Part shown: piece by piece, positions 56,752 to 64,000 of the stretch | Layout of the letters: each line of letters begins with the position of its first letter | Position numbering within the stretch: the stretch's first letter is position 1 | Assembly (NCBI GenBank): GCA_044223515.1 | Contig: JBGALV010000002.1 | Span: forward strand, 1-64,000 | Length of the DNA stretch: 64,000 bases | Origin: SHVZ01 sp044223515 | GTDB taxonomy: Bacteria; Pseudomonadota; Alphaproteobacteria; SHVZ01 | Direction of reading: 5' to 3' | Position numbers and translations under genes: made by a program | Notes under the pieces: generated by a model | Database searches by the model: none | Told to the model about the DNA's origin: nothing | Seen by the model: only the letters and a program-made list of their open reading frames with translations

Positions 56752-57736
56752 AGCCGCCGAAAACCTTGACTGCCTGCTTCACCGTCGCCTCCGGCACGGT
56801 GACCCCGGCGGCCTTCGCCGCCTCCAGATTCACCTGCAGGTCGTAGACGGAAGACTCCACCGGCTTCAGCGTGCCCGGGTCCTTGCCGAGCAGCACCGGG
56901 ATCGCGAGTTCCTTCGCCCAACCCATGCCGGCCTGGTACTGGTTCTGCGCCATCGCCGCGATCGCGCCGCGCTCGACCACCGAGACGTCAAGAGCGAAGA
57001 GCGGCTTTTTCGCGTCACGCGTCGCCTTGACGATTGCCTCATAGGCGGACGACACGGTGTTGTCCTGCGCGGTCAGCACCGCATCGACCTTGGTCACCAG
57101 CGTGTCGATCGCGGTCTTCACCTCGGCCGACGAGGCGACAGTCGCTTCCACCCAGGTAAGGCCACGCTTCTCGGCCTCGGCCTTAGCGATCTTGTTCAGG
57201 TTGATCGAGTTGGTCTCGGACGCGTTGTAGAGCGTGCCGACCGTCTTCATGCCCGGCTTGATCTGCATGAAGAGGTCGAGGCTGCGGCCGACCGGCGGGA
57301 TCGAGTAGTAGCCGGTGACGTTGGTGCCTGTCGGCTTGTCGACCGCCGCCACCACGCCGGCCTCGACCGGATTGGTGACGCAGCCGAACACCACCGGCGT
57401 CTTGCCGCCCTTGGCGAGTTGGATCGTCGCCATCACGTTCGGCGTCGTGCACGGCGCCAGCAGGTCGACGTTCTCGGTCAGGAACTTCTGCGCGATGTTG
57501 CGCGCGTTGCCGACGTCGCCCTGGGCATTCTGATAGTCGAGCACCAGATTCTTGCCGACGACGAAGCCGGCCTGGGCGAGCCCGTCGACGAAGCCCTGGC
57601 GCGTGGCGTTCAGCGCCGGATGATCGACGATCTGCGAGAACCCGACCTTGTAGGTCTTGCCGGGCGTCGGCTGTTGCGCCGACGCCGGCATCGCGATCGC
57701 ACTTGCGAGAAGGGCGAGAGTGATCAGTTTCATCAT
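56750..57736 (-). CDS. TrpX-like ABC transporter substrate-binding protein
   Basis: The 328-residue product has a signal peptide (LITLALLASAIAMPASA) and the ABC_sub_bind fold: YKVGFSQIVDHPALNATRQG, LLAPCTTPNVMATIQLAKGG, FGCVTNPVEAGVV, VGTLYNASETNSINL and TAQDNTVSSAYEAI. Relatives bind tryptophan, tyrosine or other small ligands. A GGAGG site is 7 bp upstream of ATG 57736. It is the last gene of a minus-strand operon with ATPase, permease and a UbiD-type decarboxylase. Confidence 0.9.
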   Translation of the reverse strand: MMKLITLALLASAIAMPASAQQPTPGKTYKVGFSQIVDHPALNATRQGFVDGLAQAGFVVGKNLVLDYQNAQGDVGNARNIAQKFLTENVDLLAPCTTPNVMATIQLAKGGKTPVVFGCVTNPVEAGVVAAVDKPTGTNVTGYYSIPPVGRSLDLFMQIKPGMKTVGTLYNASETNSINLNKIAKAEAEKRGLTWVEATVASSAEVKTAIDTLVTKVDAVLTAQDNTVSSAYEAIVKATRDAKKPLFALDVSVVERGAIAAMAQNQYQAGMGWAKELAIPVLLGKDPGTLKPVESSVYDLQVNLEAAKAAGVTVPEATVKQAVKVFGG

Positions 57737-57756
57737 GGTCGTTCCTCCGATTTTCG

Positions 57757-58548
57757 TTAGGCCAGCAGGAGTCGGTCGTCGGCGAGGTCGCTTCCCGCCT
57801 CATGGAATTTCTGGACGAGGCCTGAAACGGTGAGTTCGGCCTTCGCCGCCCCCGCCGCCTCGAAGATGATGCGTCCCCGGTGCATCATCACGAGCCGGCT
57901 TCCCCAGCGGATCGCATCCGCCATGTTGTGGGTGATCATCAGCGTGGTCAATCGTCGCTCGGTAACCAGCCGGTCGGTCAGCCTCATGACCAGTTCCGCG
58001 GTTTTCGGATCGAGCGCCGCCAGATGCTCGTCGAGCAGCAGGAGCCTGGGACCAGCTAAGGTTGCCATCAGCAAGGCGATGGTCTGGCGCTGGCCGCCGG
58101 AGAGCAGCCCCATCCGCGTGTCGAGGCGGTTCTCGAGGCCGAGCCCGGTCTCGGCGAGCGCAGCGCGGAAGCTCTCACGCAGCGACGATGTGACAGCACG
58201 CCTTAGCCAGCGCGGCTGGCCGCGTTTGGCCGCCATCGCCAGGTTTTCCTCGATCGTCATCCCGGCGCAGGTGCTGTCGTTCGGGTCCTGGGCGATGCGG
58301 CCGAACCACCCGGCGCGGCGATGCACTGGCTCCCGCGTGATGTCGGTTCCGTCGAGCGTCACGCGACCCGTCTCCGGCACGGCGAGGCCGACGATCGTCT
58401 TCAGCAGCGTCGACTTCCCGGCCCCGTTCGAGCCGATCACCGTGACGAAGTCGCCGTCGGCGACGGTGAGACTGAGATCGTCCAGTGCCCGGACTTCGGC
58501 TGCCTGCCCCGCCATGAAGGTCATGCTGACGCGATCGAGTGCCAGCAT
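57757..58548 (-). CDS. ABC transporter ATP-binding protein, TrpZ-like
   Basis: The 263-residue ATPase has Walker A GSNGAGKSTLL, QDPNDSTCAGMTIEENL, signature LSGGQRQT and Walker B LLLLDEHLAALDP, the DEH variant typical of this transporter family. The switch is ITHN. ATG 58548 overlaps the permease stop by 1 bp (TGATG); an in-frame TTG at 58551 is less likely. It energises the single-permease importer with the adjacent genes. Confidence 0.92.
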   Translation of the reverse strand: MLALDRVSMTFMAGQAAEVRALDDLSLTVADGDFVTVIGSNGAGKSTLLKTIVGLAVPETGRVTLDGTDITREPVHRRAGWFGRIAQDPNDSTCAGMTIEENLAMAAKRGQPRWLRRAVTSSLRESFRAALAETGLGLENRLDTRMGLLSGGQRQTIALLMATLAGPRLLLLDEHLAALDPKTAELVMRLTDRLVTERRLTTLMITHNMADAIRWGSRLVMMHRGRIIFEAAGAAKAELTVSGLVQKFHEAGSDLADDRLLLA

Positions 58549-59438
58549 CAACGTGCGCCTCTGAGCTTCGGCAACGCGAGAGCAAGCAAGAGCAGGACTG
58601 CGGTGATCAGCTTCAGGTCGGTTGGCTGCAGACCGACATAGAGCGCGAGCACGACCAGCAGCCGGTAGATCAGCACGCCAACGATCGCGGCAAAGATCCA
58701 GACGGGAATGGTCCGGTCGCCGAATATAGCCTCGCCGATCAGCACGGCCGCCGCGCCTGTGACCAGGATGCCGATGCCCATGCCGATATCGGCAAAGCCG
58801 TGATTCTGCGCGACTAAGGCGCCGGAAAGCGCGATCAGGAAGTTGGAGAGCGCCAAGCCGACGATCTTGGTCCAGCCGGTGTCGACGCCGAGCGCCTGGA
58901 TCATCGTCTCGTTCTCGCCGGTGGCGCGGACCGCGAGGCCGAGATCGGTGCGAAGGAAAGCCGCCATCAGCAGCGCGACGATGGCGACGAAGACCGCGAG
59001 GATGACGATGTTGGTGACGACGCTCTCGCGGATCGGCAGTCCCAGCGCGTTCGCAGCGACGACAACATCGCCGAAGACCGACGGCGTCGCAAGCAGCGGC
59101 GTATTCGCCCGCCCCATCACGCGGAGGTCGACCGTGTAGACCGCGGTCATAACGATGATGCCGGCGATGATCGCGTTGATCTTGAGCCGCGTGTGGATCA
59201 ACGCGGTGACGGCACCGGCGACCGCGCCAGCCAAGCCGGCCGCCAGGGTTGCTGCGAAGGGATTGATGCCTGAGACGAGGAGAGCCGCGCCCACCGCACC
59301 GCCCAACGGATAGCTGCCCTCGGCCGTGAGATCGGGGAATCTGAAGAAGCGGAAGGTCAACAGCACGCCGAGGCCCAGGAAAGCGAACAGCAGGCCCTGC
59401 TCGAAGGTATTGCCGATCAGCGTCTGCAGGACGTTCAT
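58548..59438 (-). CDS. ABC transporter permease, TrpY/branched-chain type
   Basis: The 296-residue protein has eight or more hydrophobic segments (GLLFAFLGLGVLLTFRFFRF, INAIIAGIIVMTAVYTVDLR, ITAVLLLLALALP) and the RFPDLTAEGSYPLGGAVGAA region typical of the family. It would form a homodimeric channel. It begins 4 bp after the UbiD-type gene, so the four genes are one transcription unit. Confidence 0.9.
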   Translation of the reverse strand: MNVLQTLIGNTFEQGLLFAFLGLGVLLTFRFFRFPDLTAEGSYPLGGAVGAALLVSGINPFAATLAAGLAGAVAGAVTALIHTRLKINAIIAGIIVMTAVYTVDLRVMGRANTPLLATPSVFGDVVVAANALGLPIRESVVTNIVILAVFVAIVALLMAAFLRTDLGLAVRATGENETMIQALGVDTGWTKIVGLALSNFLIALSGALVAQNHGFADIGMGIGILVTGAAAVLIGEAIFGDRTIPVWIFAAIVGVLIYRLLVVLALYVGLQPTDLKLITAVLLLLALALPKLRGAR

Positions 59439-59442
59439 GCGC

Positions 59443-60765
59443 TCAGCGACGGACGAGATAGTCTTCGAGGCGGATCTTGTCCTCGCCCGGGATGCGCCGG
59501 CGCTCGAACTCGGCCTCGCGGCCGAGCGGCTTGGTCGCGTCGATGATCAGCTTGCCCCAATGATCGCGGTGCGGATCACGATAGAAACCGGGCACATCGG
59601 CGATGACAGTGGTGCGCGTGTCGGCGCGACCACGGGTCAGGAAGGCCCACCAGACGTCGTGCAGATCGTGGATGTCGACGTCGTCGTCGACCACGATCAC
59701 CGACTTGTTGTAGTCGAGCTGAGAGCCGATCGCCGCCATCGCGACATGCCTTGCCTGTCCGGGATAATCCTGGCGAATGCTGATCACCGTACAGAGCAAG
59801 GTCGAATGCACGGCGACATCGACGACGCCCCTCACCTGCCCGACCAGCGCCTTGTAGATGCGCGCGGCCGTCGCCTCCTGCAGCAACACGATATCCTCGG
59901 GCGAGCCGCACAGGAGTCCGTGGAAGTAGGCGCCCTCGCGATAGCTCACATGGGTGACGCGGAAGACATGCTGGTCGCCGACCGGCACGTAGTAGCCCAT
60001 GAACTCGCCGAACGGCCCTTCCGGCCGGCGGACGTTCGGCAGGATCTCGCCCTCGACCACGATCTCGGTATCGGCCGGCACCATCAGGTCGATGGTCTTG
60101 CAGGGCCGCATCTCGACCGGCCGGCCGCGGATCTGCGCCGCCGCCGACAGCTCGTCGGTCTCGATCGGCAAAGACGCCGCGGCGGCGAGGAATATGTCCG
60201 GCGCAGTGCCGATCAAGAGCGCTGCCGGCAGCGCCTTATTCTCGGCCTCGGCCTTCGCCTGATAGCGGGTCAGGTCGTGCGTGGTGCCGAGCCGGATGCG
60301 CAGCTCCTCGTCGTTCACATACATCGAACGATGAAAGGAGAGGTTGGCGACGCCCGTCTCTGGATCCTTGGCGAGGTAGATCGCGGCGGTGAAGTAGGGG
60401 CCGGCGTCCTTCTCCCAGTATGTCAGCTGCGGCAGCGCCGACATCTTCGCGTCGCGCAGGTCCGCCGGCATCGGCACCTTCCTGAGGAAGGTCTCGGCGC
60501 CCGGCTGCATGCCCTGGCAGAGATCGAGCCAGCGCTTGGGGAAGCTGCCGTCGGTCCCAACCATTTCGCAGATACGCCGACGGCTGCCGTAGAGGTTGCT
60601 CACCACCGGCATCGACACCCCACGAACCCGGCGGAACAGGAGCGGCAGGTCGTCCCGCGCCTGGGACGCCTTGATCACCGCAGCGAGTTCATGGCGCGGG
60701 TCGACCTCGCGCTCGATCACGCGCATTTCGCCCCGGCCGATCAGCTTCTCGACATAGTCCCGCAT
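59443..60765 (-). CDS. UbiD-family decarboxylase
   Basis: The 440-residue protein has the UbiD pattern: ARDDLPLLFRRVRG at about residue 37, a flavin-binding middle (GTTHDLTRYQ), the motif EGPFGEFMGYYVP, and the C-terminal VDDDVDIHDLHDVWWAFLTR. The family uses prenylated FMN, made by a UbiX-type enzyme not seen here, to decarboxylate aryl or alkenyl acids reversibly. ATG 60765 has GGAGG close upstream. Heading a TrpXYZ-like operon suggests that it acts on the imported acid. Confidence 0.92.
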   Translation of the reverse strand: MRDYVEKLIGRGEMRVIEREVDPRHELAAVIKASQARDDLPLLFRRVRGVSMPVVSNLYGSRRRICEMVGTDGSFPKRWLDLCQGMQPGAETFLRKVPMPADLRDAKMSALPQLTYWEKDAGPYFTAAIYLAKDPETGVANLSFHRSMYVNDEELRIRLGTTHDLTRYQAKAEAENKALPAALLIGTAPDIFLAAAASLPIETDELSAAAQIRGRPVEMRPCKTIDLMVPADTEIVVEGEILPNVRRPEGPFGEFMGYYVPVGDQHVFRVTHVSYREGAYFHGLLCGSPEDIVLLQEATAARIYKALVGQVRGVVDVAVHSTLLCTVISIRQDYPGQARHVAMAAIGSQLDYNKSVIVVDDDVDIHDLHDVWWAFLTRGRADTRTTVIADVPGFYRDPHRDHWGKLIIDATKPLGREAEFERRRIPGEDKIRLEDYLVRR

Positions 60766-60780
60766 ATCGCCCTCCGGGTC

Positions 60781-60815
60781 GGACCCTACCCAGGGTCCGG
60801 CGTTCCGGCAACGCC
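60781..60815. promoter_or_regulatory. two adjacent dyads between divergent ubiD-type and phyH-type genes
   Basis: GGACCCT-N4-AGGGTCC (60781-60798) and GGCGTT-N5-AACGCC (60799-60815) abut in the 107-bp divergent region. They are candidate operators for a regulator outside the window or elsewhere in the island. Confidence 0.4.
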
Positions 60816-60872
60816 CTGGCAGGCGTGACGGAACCGGCCTTTCGTGCAAGGCTTTCCGTGGGAGAAAATACC

Positions 60873-61706
60873 ATGCCCAAGATCCTGTCGGACGAGGCCG
60901 TGAAGGCCTACCACCGCGACGGCTACTACGCCCCCGTCCACGTCATGAGCGAAGCCGATGCCGCCAGGTACCGCGCCAGCCTGGAGGCCCACGAAGCCAG
61001 GACGGGCGCGCCGCTGCAGTCGAACTGGCGGCACAAGACGCACCTGCTCTTCACCTGGGCGGACGAGCTGGTCCATCACCCGAAGATCCTGGATGCGGTC
61101 GAGGACGCGATCGGCCCGGACATCCTCTGCTGGACCTCGACCTTCTTCATCAAGGAGAAGAAGAGCCCCGGCTTCGTCTCCTGGCACCAGGACTCGACGT
61201 ATTGGGGACTCGACCCGGCCGACGTCATCACCGCCTGGGTGTCCTTCACCCATTCGAACCCGGTCAGCGGCTGCATGAAGGCGATGCCGGGCACGCATAT
61301 CGGCGACCAGATCCCGCACAACGACACCTATCACCAGGACAATCTGCTCTCGCGCGGCCAGGAGATTGCGGTCGAGGTCGACGAGTCCAAGGCCGTCGAC
61401 CTGATCCTGAAGCCGGGCGAGATCTCGCTCCATCACATCAAGCTGGTGCATGGCTCCGAGCCCAACACCAGTGACGACCGCCGCATCGGCATGGCGATCC
61501 GCTACATCCCGCCACATGTGCGACAGCTCAAGGTGTCCGACTCGGCGATCCTGGTTCGCGGCAAAGACAAATACCGGAACTTCGAGTACGAGCAGCGGCC
61601 GAAGGCCGATATCGACGAGGCTGCACTCGCGACGCACAAGGCCTCGGTCGAGCGCCAGGTCGCCGCACTCTACTCCGGCACTGACAAGAAGGTGTTTCGC
61701 GCGTGA
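60873..61706 (+). CDS. phytanoyl-CoA dioxygenase (PhyH)-family protein
   Basis: The 277-residue protein has the iron motif His105-x-Asp107 in SWHQDSTYW, distal His193 in LVHGSEPN, and an Arg shortly after (DDRRIGMAIRY) for 2-oxoglutarate. It resembles bacterial PhyH enzymes that hydroxylate small molecules. GGGAG lies 8 bp before ATG 60873. The next SDR gene overlaps it by 4 bp, so a hydroxylated product may be oxidised by that SDR. Confidence 0.9.
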   Translation: MPKILSDEAVKAYHRDGYYAPVHVMSEADAARYRASLEAHEARTGAPLQSNWRHKTHLLFTWADELVHHPKILDAVEDAIGPDILCWTSTFFIKEKKSPGFVSWHQDSTYWGLDPADVITAWVSFTHSNPVSGCMKAMPGTHIGDQIPHNDTYHQDNLLSRGQEIAVEVDESKAVDLILKPGEISLHHIKLVHGSEPNTSDDRRIGMAIRYIPPHVRQLKVSDSAILVRGKDKYRNFEYEQRPKADIDEAALATHKASVERQVAALYSGTDKKVFRA

Positions 61707-62446
61707 GGAAGGTAGCGATCGTCACGGGCGGCGCCCGCGGTATCGGCCGCGGCTGCGCGCTGGCGCTCGCGGCCAAGGGTTTCGATATCGCTCTCGTAGA
61801 CCTGCTCGAGCCCGAGATGGAGCGGACGGCGGGCGAGATTGCAGGCCTCGGGCAGAAGGCGCTCCGCTTCGCTGCCGACGTCGCCGACCACAAGCGGGCC
61901 AAGGAGATCGTCGACGCTGTCGTCAAGGACTGGGGCCGGATCGACTTCCTGCTCAACAATGCCGGCAAGTCGATGCCGAAGCCGATGGTCGAGATCACCG
62001 AGGAGGAGTTCGACCGGACGATCGCGATCAACCTGAAGAGCTGCTTCAACTACATCCACGCGACCGCACCGGTGATGCTGCGCCAAGGCGGCGGGCGCAT
62101 CGCCAGCATGTCATCGCTCAATGCCTACACCGGCGGCGTCACCAGCGCCGTCAGCAAGTTCGCCTATGCCGCCGCCAAGGCCGGCATCCTCGGCATGACG
62201 CGGTCGCTGGCGAAGGAACTCGGGCCGACCATCGCGATCAACGCGATCTGCCCGGGCGTGATCAAGACCGAGCTCGGCAATTCGCTGACCCAGGCGCGCG
62301 AGCCGGAGCTGATCAAAGGGATAGCGCTGGGCCGCCTCGGCTCCCCGGCGGACGTGGCCGAGCTCGTCGTCTTCCTGGCGACGGTCGAGTCCAATTTCAT
62401 CACCGGCCAGGACTTCAAGGTCGACGGCTTCCAGTGGGTGATCTGA
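61703..62446 (+). CDS. SDR-family oxidoreductase
   Basis: The 247-residue classical SDR has TGGARGIGRGCA, NNAGKSMPKP, SMSSLNAYTGGV and active-site YAAAK, ending ITGQDFKVDGF. It starts with GTG inside the PhyH stop (GTGA). It probably oxidises an alcohol formed by the preceding dioxygenase. An MFS gene overlaps its 3' end. Confidence 0.9.
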   Translation: MRKVAIVTGGARGIGRGCALALAAKGFDIALVDLLEPEMERTAGEIAGLGQKALRFAADVADHKRAKEIVDAVVKDWGRIDFLLNNAGKSMPKPMVEITEEEFDRTIAINLKSCFNYIHATAPVMLRQGGGRIASMSSLNAYTGGVTSAVSKFAYAAAKAGILGMTRSLAKELGPTIAINAICPGVIKTELGNSLTQAREPELIKGIALGRLGSPADVAELVVFLATVESNFITGQDFKVDGFQWVI

Positions 62447-63657
62447 CCGCGACTGCCGGCATTCCTGGCTGGGCCAAGGCGCTCGCCGCCACGCTCACCA
62501 TGCAGACGACCGCGTCGCTGGCCACCCGCGTCCTGCCGGTGCTGGGACCGGCGATCACCTTTGCCGCCGGCGTGCCGCCTGAGAGCATCGGCCACCTCGC
62601 CGCCGCCGTGGCGCTCGGCACCATGTGGTTCCTGATGAGCGGCGTACCGCTGCTGAATCGGCTCGGGCCCGTCCGGCTCCTCCAGCTCGGCGGCGCCATC
62701 GGCGTGATCGCGCTGGTCATGGCGACGAGCGGCTACTGGCCGCTGCTGCTGATCGCCGCCTTCCTGATCGGCGTCGCCTACGGCCCCTCGCCGCCCGCCG
62801 GCAGCGACATCCTGAACCGCCACGCGCCGAAGGGGCACCGCAGCCTCGTCTTCTCGGTCAAGCAGAGCGGCGTGCCGTTGGGCGGCGCCATCGCGGGATT
62901 GATGGCACCGGCCGCGGCCGGACTCTGGGGCTGGCAGGCAGGCCTGCTCTCGGCCGCCGTGGTGATCGCAGCGAGCGTCTTGATCGTGCAGCCGCTGCGC
63001 GCCGAGCTCGATGCCGGGCGCCGGCGCGAGGACCGCATTACCATCGGGACGCTGTTCTCGCCGAAGCGCTTCGTCGCCCCCTTCCGCTCATTCGGCATGG
63101 CACCGGGCATGATGGCGCTGACCGTCGCGGGATTCGCCTTCGCGATGGTGCAGGGCGCGGTGTTCAGCTTCTACGTGACATACCTCGCCGCCGATCTCGG
63201 CTTCGGCCTGGTCGCCGCCGGTGGGGCCTTCGCTGTCATGCAGGGCGTCGGCGTCGGCTCGCGCGTGCTGGTCGGCTGGGTCGCCGACCGCATCGGCTCG
63301 GCCCGGAAGACGTTGCTGGTCCTGGCGCTGGCCTCCGCGACGATGGCGACCGTGATCGCCTTCCACGGATCCCACTGGCCATGGGCCCTGATCATGGCCG
63401 CGGCCGGTGTCTCGGGAGTCGCAGTCGCCAGCTGGAACGGCGTCTATCTCTCGGAAATCGCGCGCATCGCCCCTCCCGACAAAGTCGGCGAAGCGACCTC
63501 GGGAACCGGCTTCTTCTCGTTTCTTGCCTACGCGATCAGCCCGTCGCTCTGCTCCTTCATCATCTCAACGACCGGCAGCTACCGGACCGCGTTCCTGGTG
63601 GTGGCGGCCGCGCCGCTGGTCGCCGCGTTCCTGCTCGCGCGCCGTCGCGGAGAGTAA
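62434..63657 (+). CDS. MFS transporter
   Basis: The protein of about 407 residues has 12 predicted hydrophobic segments, the loop GSDILNRHAPKGHRSLVFSV and a cytoplasmic ADRIGSARK between segments 8 and 9, as in major facilitator transporters. The first membrane segment begins only a few residues after GTG 62434, which overlaps the SDR by 13 bp; ATG 62500 would remove part of it. Direction and substrate are unknown; with two oxidising enzymes upstream it could import their substrate or export product. Confidence 0.85.
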   Translation: MGDLTATAGIPGWAKALAATLTMQTTASLATRVLPVLGPAITFAAGVPPESIGHLAAAVALGTMWFLMSGVPLLNRLGPVRLLQLGGAIGVIALVMATSGYWPLLLIAAFLIGVAYGPSPPAGSDILNRHAPKGHRSLVFSVKQSGVPLGGAIAGLMAPAAAGLWGWQAGLLSAAVVIAASVLIVQPLRAELDAGRRREDRITIGTLFSPKRFVAPFRSFGMAPGMMALTVAGFAFAMVQGAVFSFYVTYLAADLGFGLVAAGGAFAVMQGVGVGSRVLVGWVADRIGSARKTLLVLALASATMATVIAFHGSHWPWALIMAAAGVSGVAVASWNGVYLSEIARIAPPDKVGEATSGTGFFSFLAYAISPSLCSFIISTTGSYRTAFLVVAAAPLVAAFLLARRRGE

Positions 63658-63660
63658 AGC

Positions 63661-64000
63661 ATGTCCGACGACATCTATGCCCGCCTCGGCGTCCGCCCCT
63701 TCATCAACTGCTGCGGCACCCGCACCGTTCATGGCGGCAGCCTGATGCTGCCTCAAGTGACCAAGGCGATGGTCGAGGGAGCCGGCCGTTTCGTCAGCCT
63801 GAACGAGCTGATCCTTGCTTCCGGCCGCCGCATTGCCGAGCTTACCGGCGCCGAGGCCGCCTTGGTGACGTCCGGCGGCGCCGCCTCGTTGGTCGCCGCC
63901 ACTGCCGGCGCGATGACCAAGGGCGATCCCGAGCGGATGCTGCGCCTTCCGGACACCGCGGGCCTGCCGTCGAAGGTCGTGATGCCCGAAGGCGCGCGCT
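63661..64000 (+). CDS. SelA-like PLP-dependent enzyme (3' partial)
   Basis: The visible 113 residues begin YARLGVRPFINCCGTRTVHG and continue LASGRRIAELTGAEAALVTS, matching the SelA-like/D-glucosaminate-6-phosphate ammonia-lyase (DgaE) group rather than true selenocysteine synthase. The PLP lysine would lie beyond the window edge. ATG 63661 comes 3 bp after the MFS stop, so it belongs to the PhyH-SDR-MFS operon. Confidence 0.8.
   Translation, partial: MSDDIYARLGVRPFINCCGTRTVHGGSLMLPQVTKAMVEGAGRFVSLNELILASGRRIAELTGAEAALVTSGGAASLVAATAGAMTKGDPERMLRLPDTAGLPSKVVMPEGAR

Noticed and set aside
63661..64000. True selenocysteine synthase (selA)
   Set aside because: The N-terminal sequence fits the SelA-like/DgaE branch better, and no tRNA-Sec or selB is nearby; the partial length prevents certainty.

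Overview
The window is GC-rich DNA with tightly packed genes, frequent ATGA/TGATG overlaps, EcfG-like promoters, a HWE-family histidine kinase, two ku genes, a bacterial topoisomerase IB and very many ABC transporter genes. This suggests an alphaproteobacterium, Hyphomicrobiales or a Reyranella/Rhodospirillales-like soil or water bacterium. The genus cannot be fixed from sequence alone. No rRNA, tRNA, CRISPR array, insertion sequence or phage gene was seen.

Region 1 (1-5.6 kb) is signalling: the 3' part of a poly-HAMP hybrid histidine kinase with three receiver domains, followed by a REC-PAS-HWE kinase-REC protein. Region 2 (5.6-15.8 kb) looks like a general-stress and genome-maintenance island. 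It holds a Crp/Fnr regulator, a ClsB/YbhN/YbhP-like trio, a PPC-domain protein, a UdgX-type uracil-DNA-binding protein, topoisomerase IB with a small Pro-rich protein, two convergent ku genes and a hemerythrin. Five genes here have GGAAC-N16-nGTT elements upstream, matching the alphaproteobacterial EcfG general stress sigma factor. The topoisomerase and ku promoters are back to back and share a palindromic -35 region.

Region 3 (16-64 kb) is a large uptake and catabolic island. It contains two complete sets of oligopeptide/dipeptide-type translocator genes (17.5-23.0 kb with a binding protein, an SDR and a CE4 deacetylase/imidase; 31.3-35.1 kb without one), and four family-5 binding proteins. 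One of these (24.2 kb) is apparently circularly permuted. A third, TrpXYZ-like transporter is linked to a UbiD-type decarboxylase (56.8-60.8 kb). Between them lie hydrolytic and redox enzymes: a TauD-like dioxygenase, an aspartoacylase-like M14 hydrolase, two tandem RraA-like proteins lacking the usual Arg-Asp motif, SDRs, an M24B aminopeptidase, indolepyruvate oxidoreductase IorAB, hydantoinase-type HyuAB (HyuB broken), a double-CDGSH/bicupin fusion, a DUF2817 hydrolase, kynureninase, a CocE/NonD hydrolase, a metallo-beta-lactamase-fold hydrolase, a DUF3604 protein, a lactonase-like propeller, a PhyH dioxygenase, an MFS transporter and a SelA-like PLP enzyme. A GntR/HutC regulator at 48.3 kb starts inside a perfect 19-bp inverted repeat. 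The island looks built to import and hydrolyse amide, ester or peptide-like compounds, possibly aryl-amino-acid derived; the substrate is unknown.

Single-base frameshifts, mostly in short homopolymers, interrupt several genes, clustering at 52.4-56.5 kb. Many may be sequencing errors rather than real lesions.
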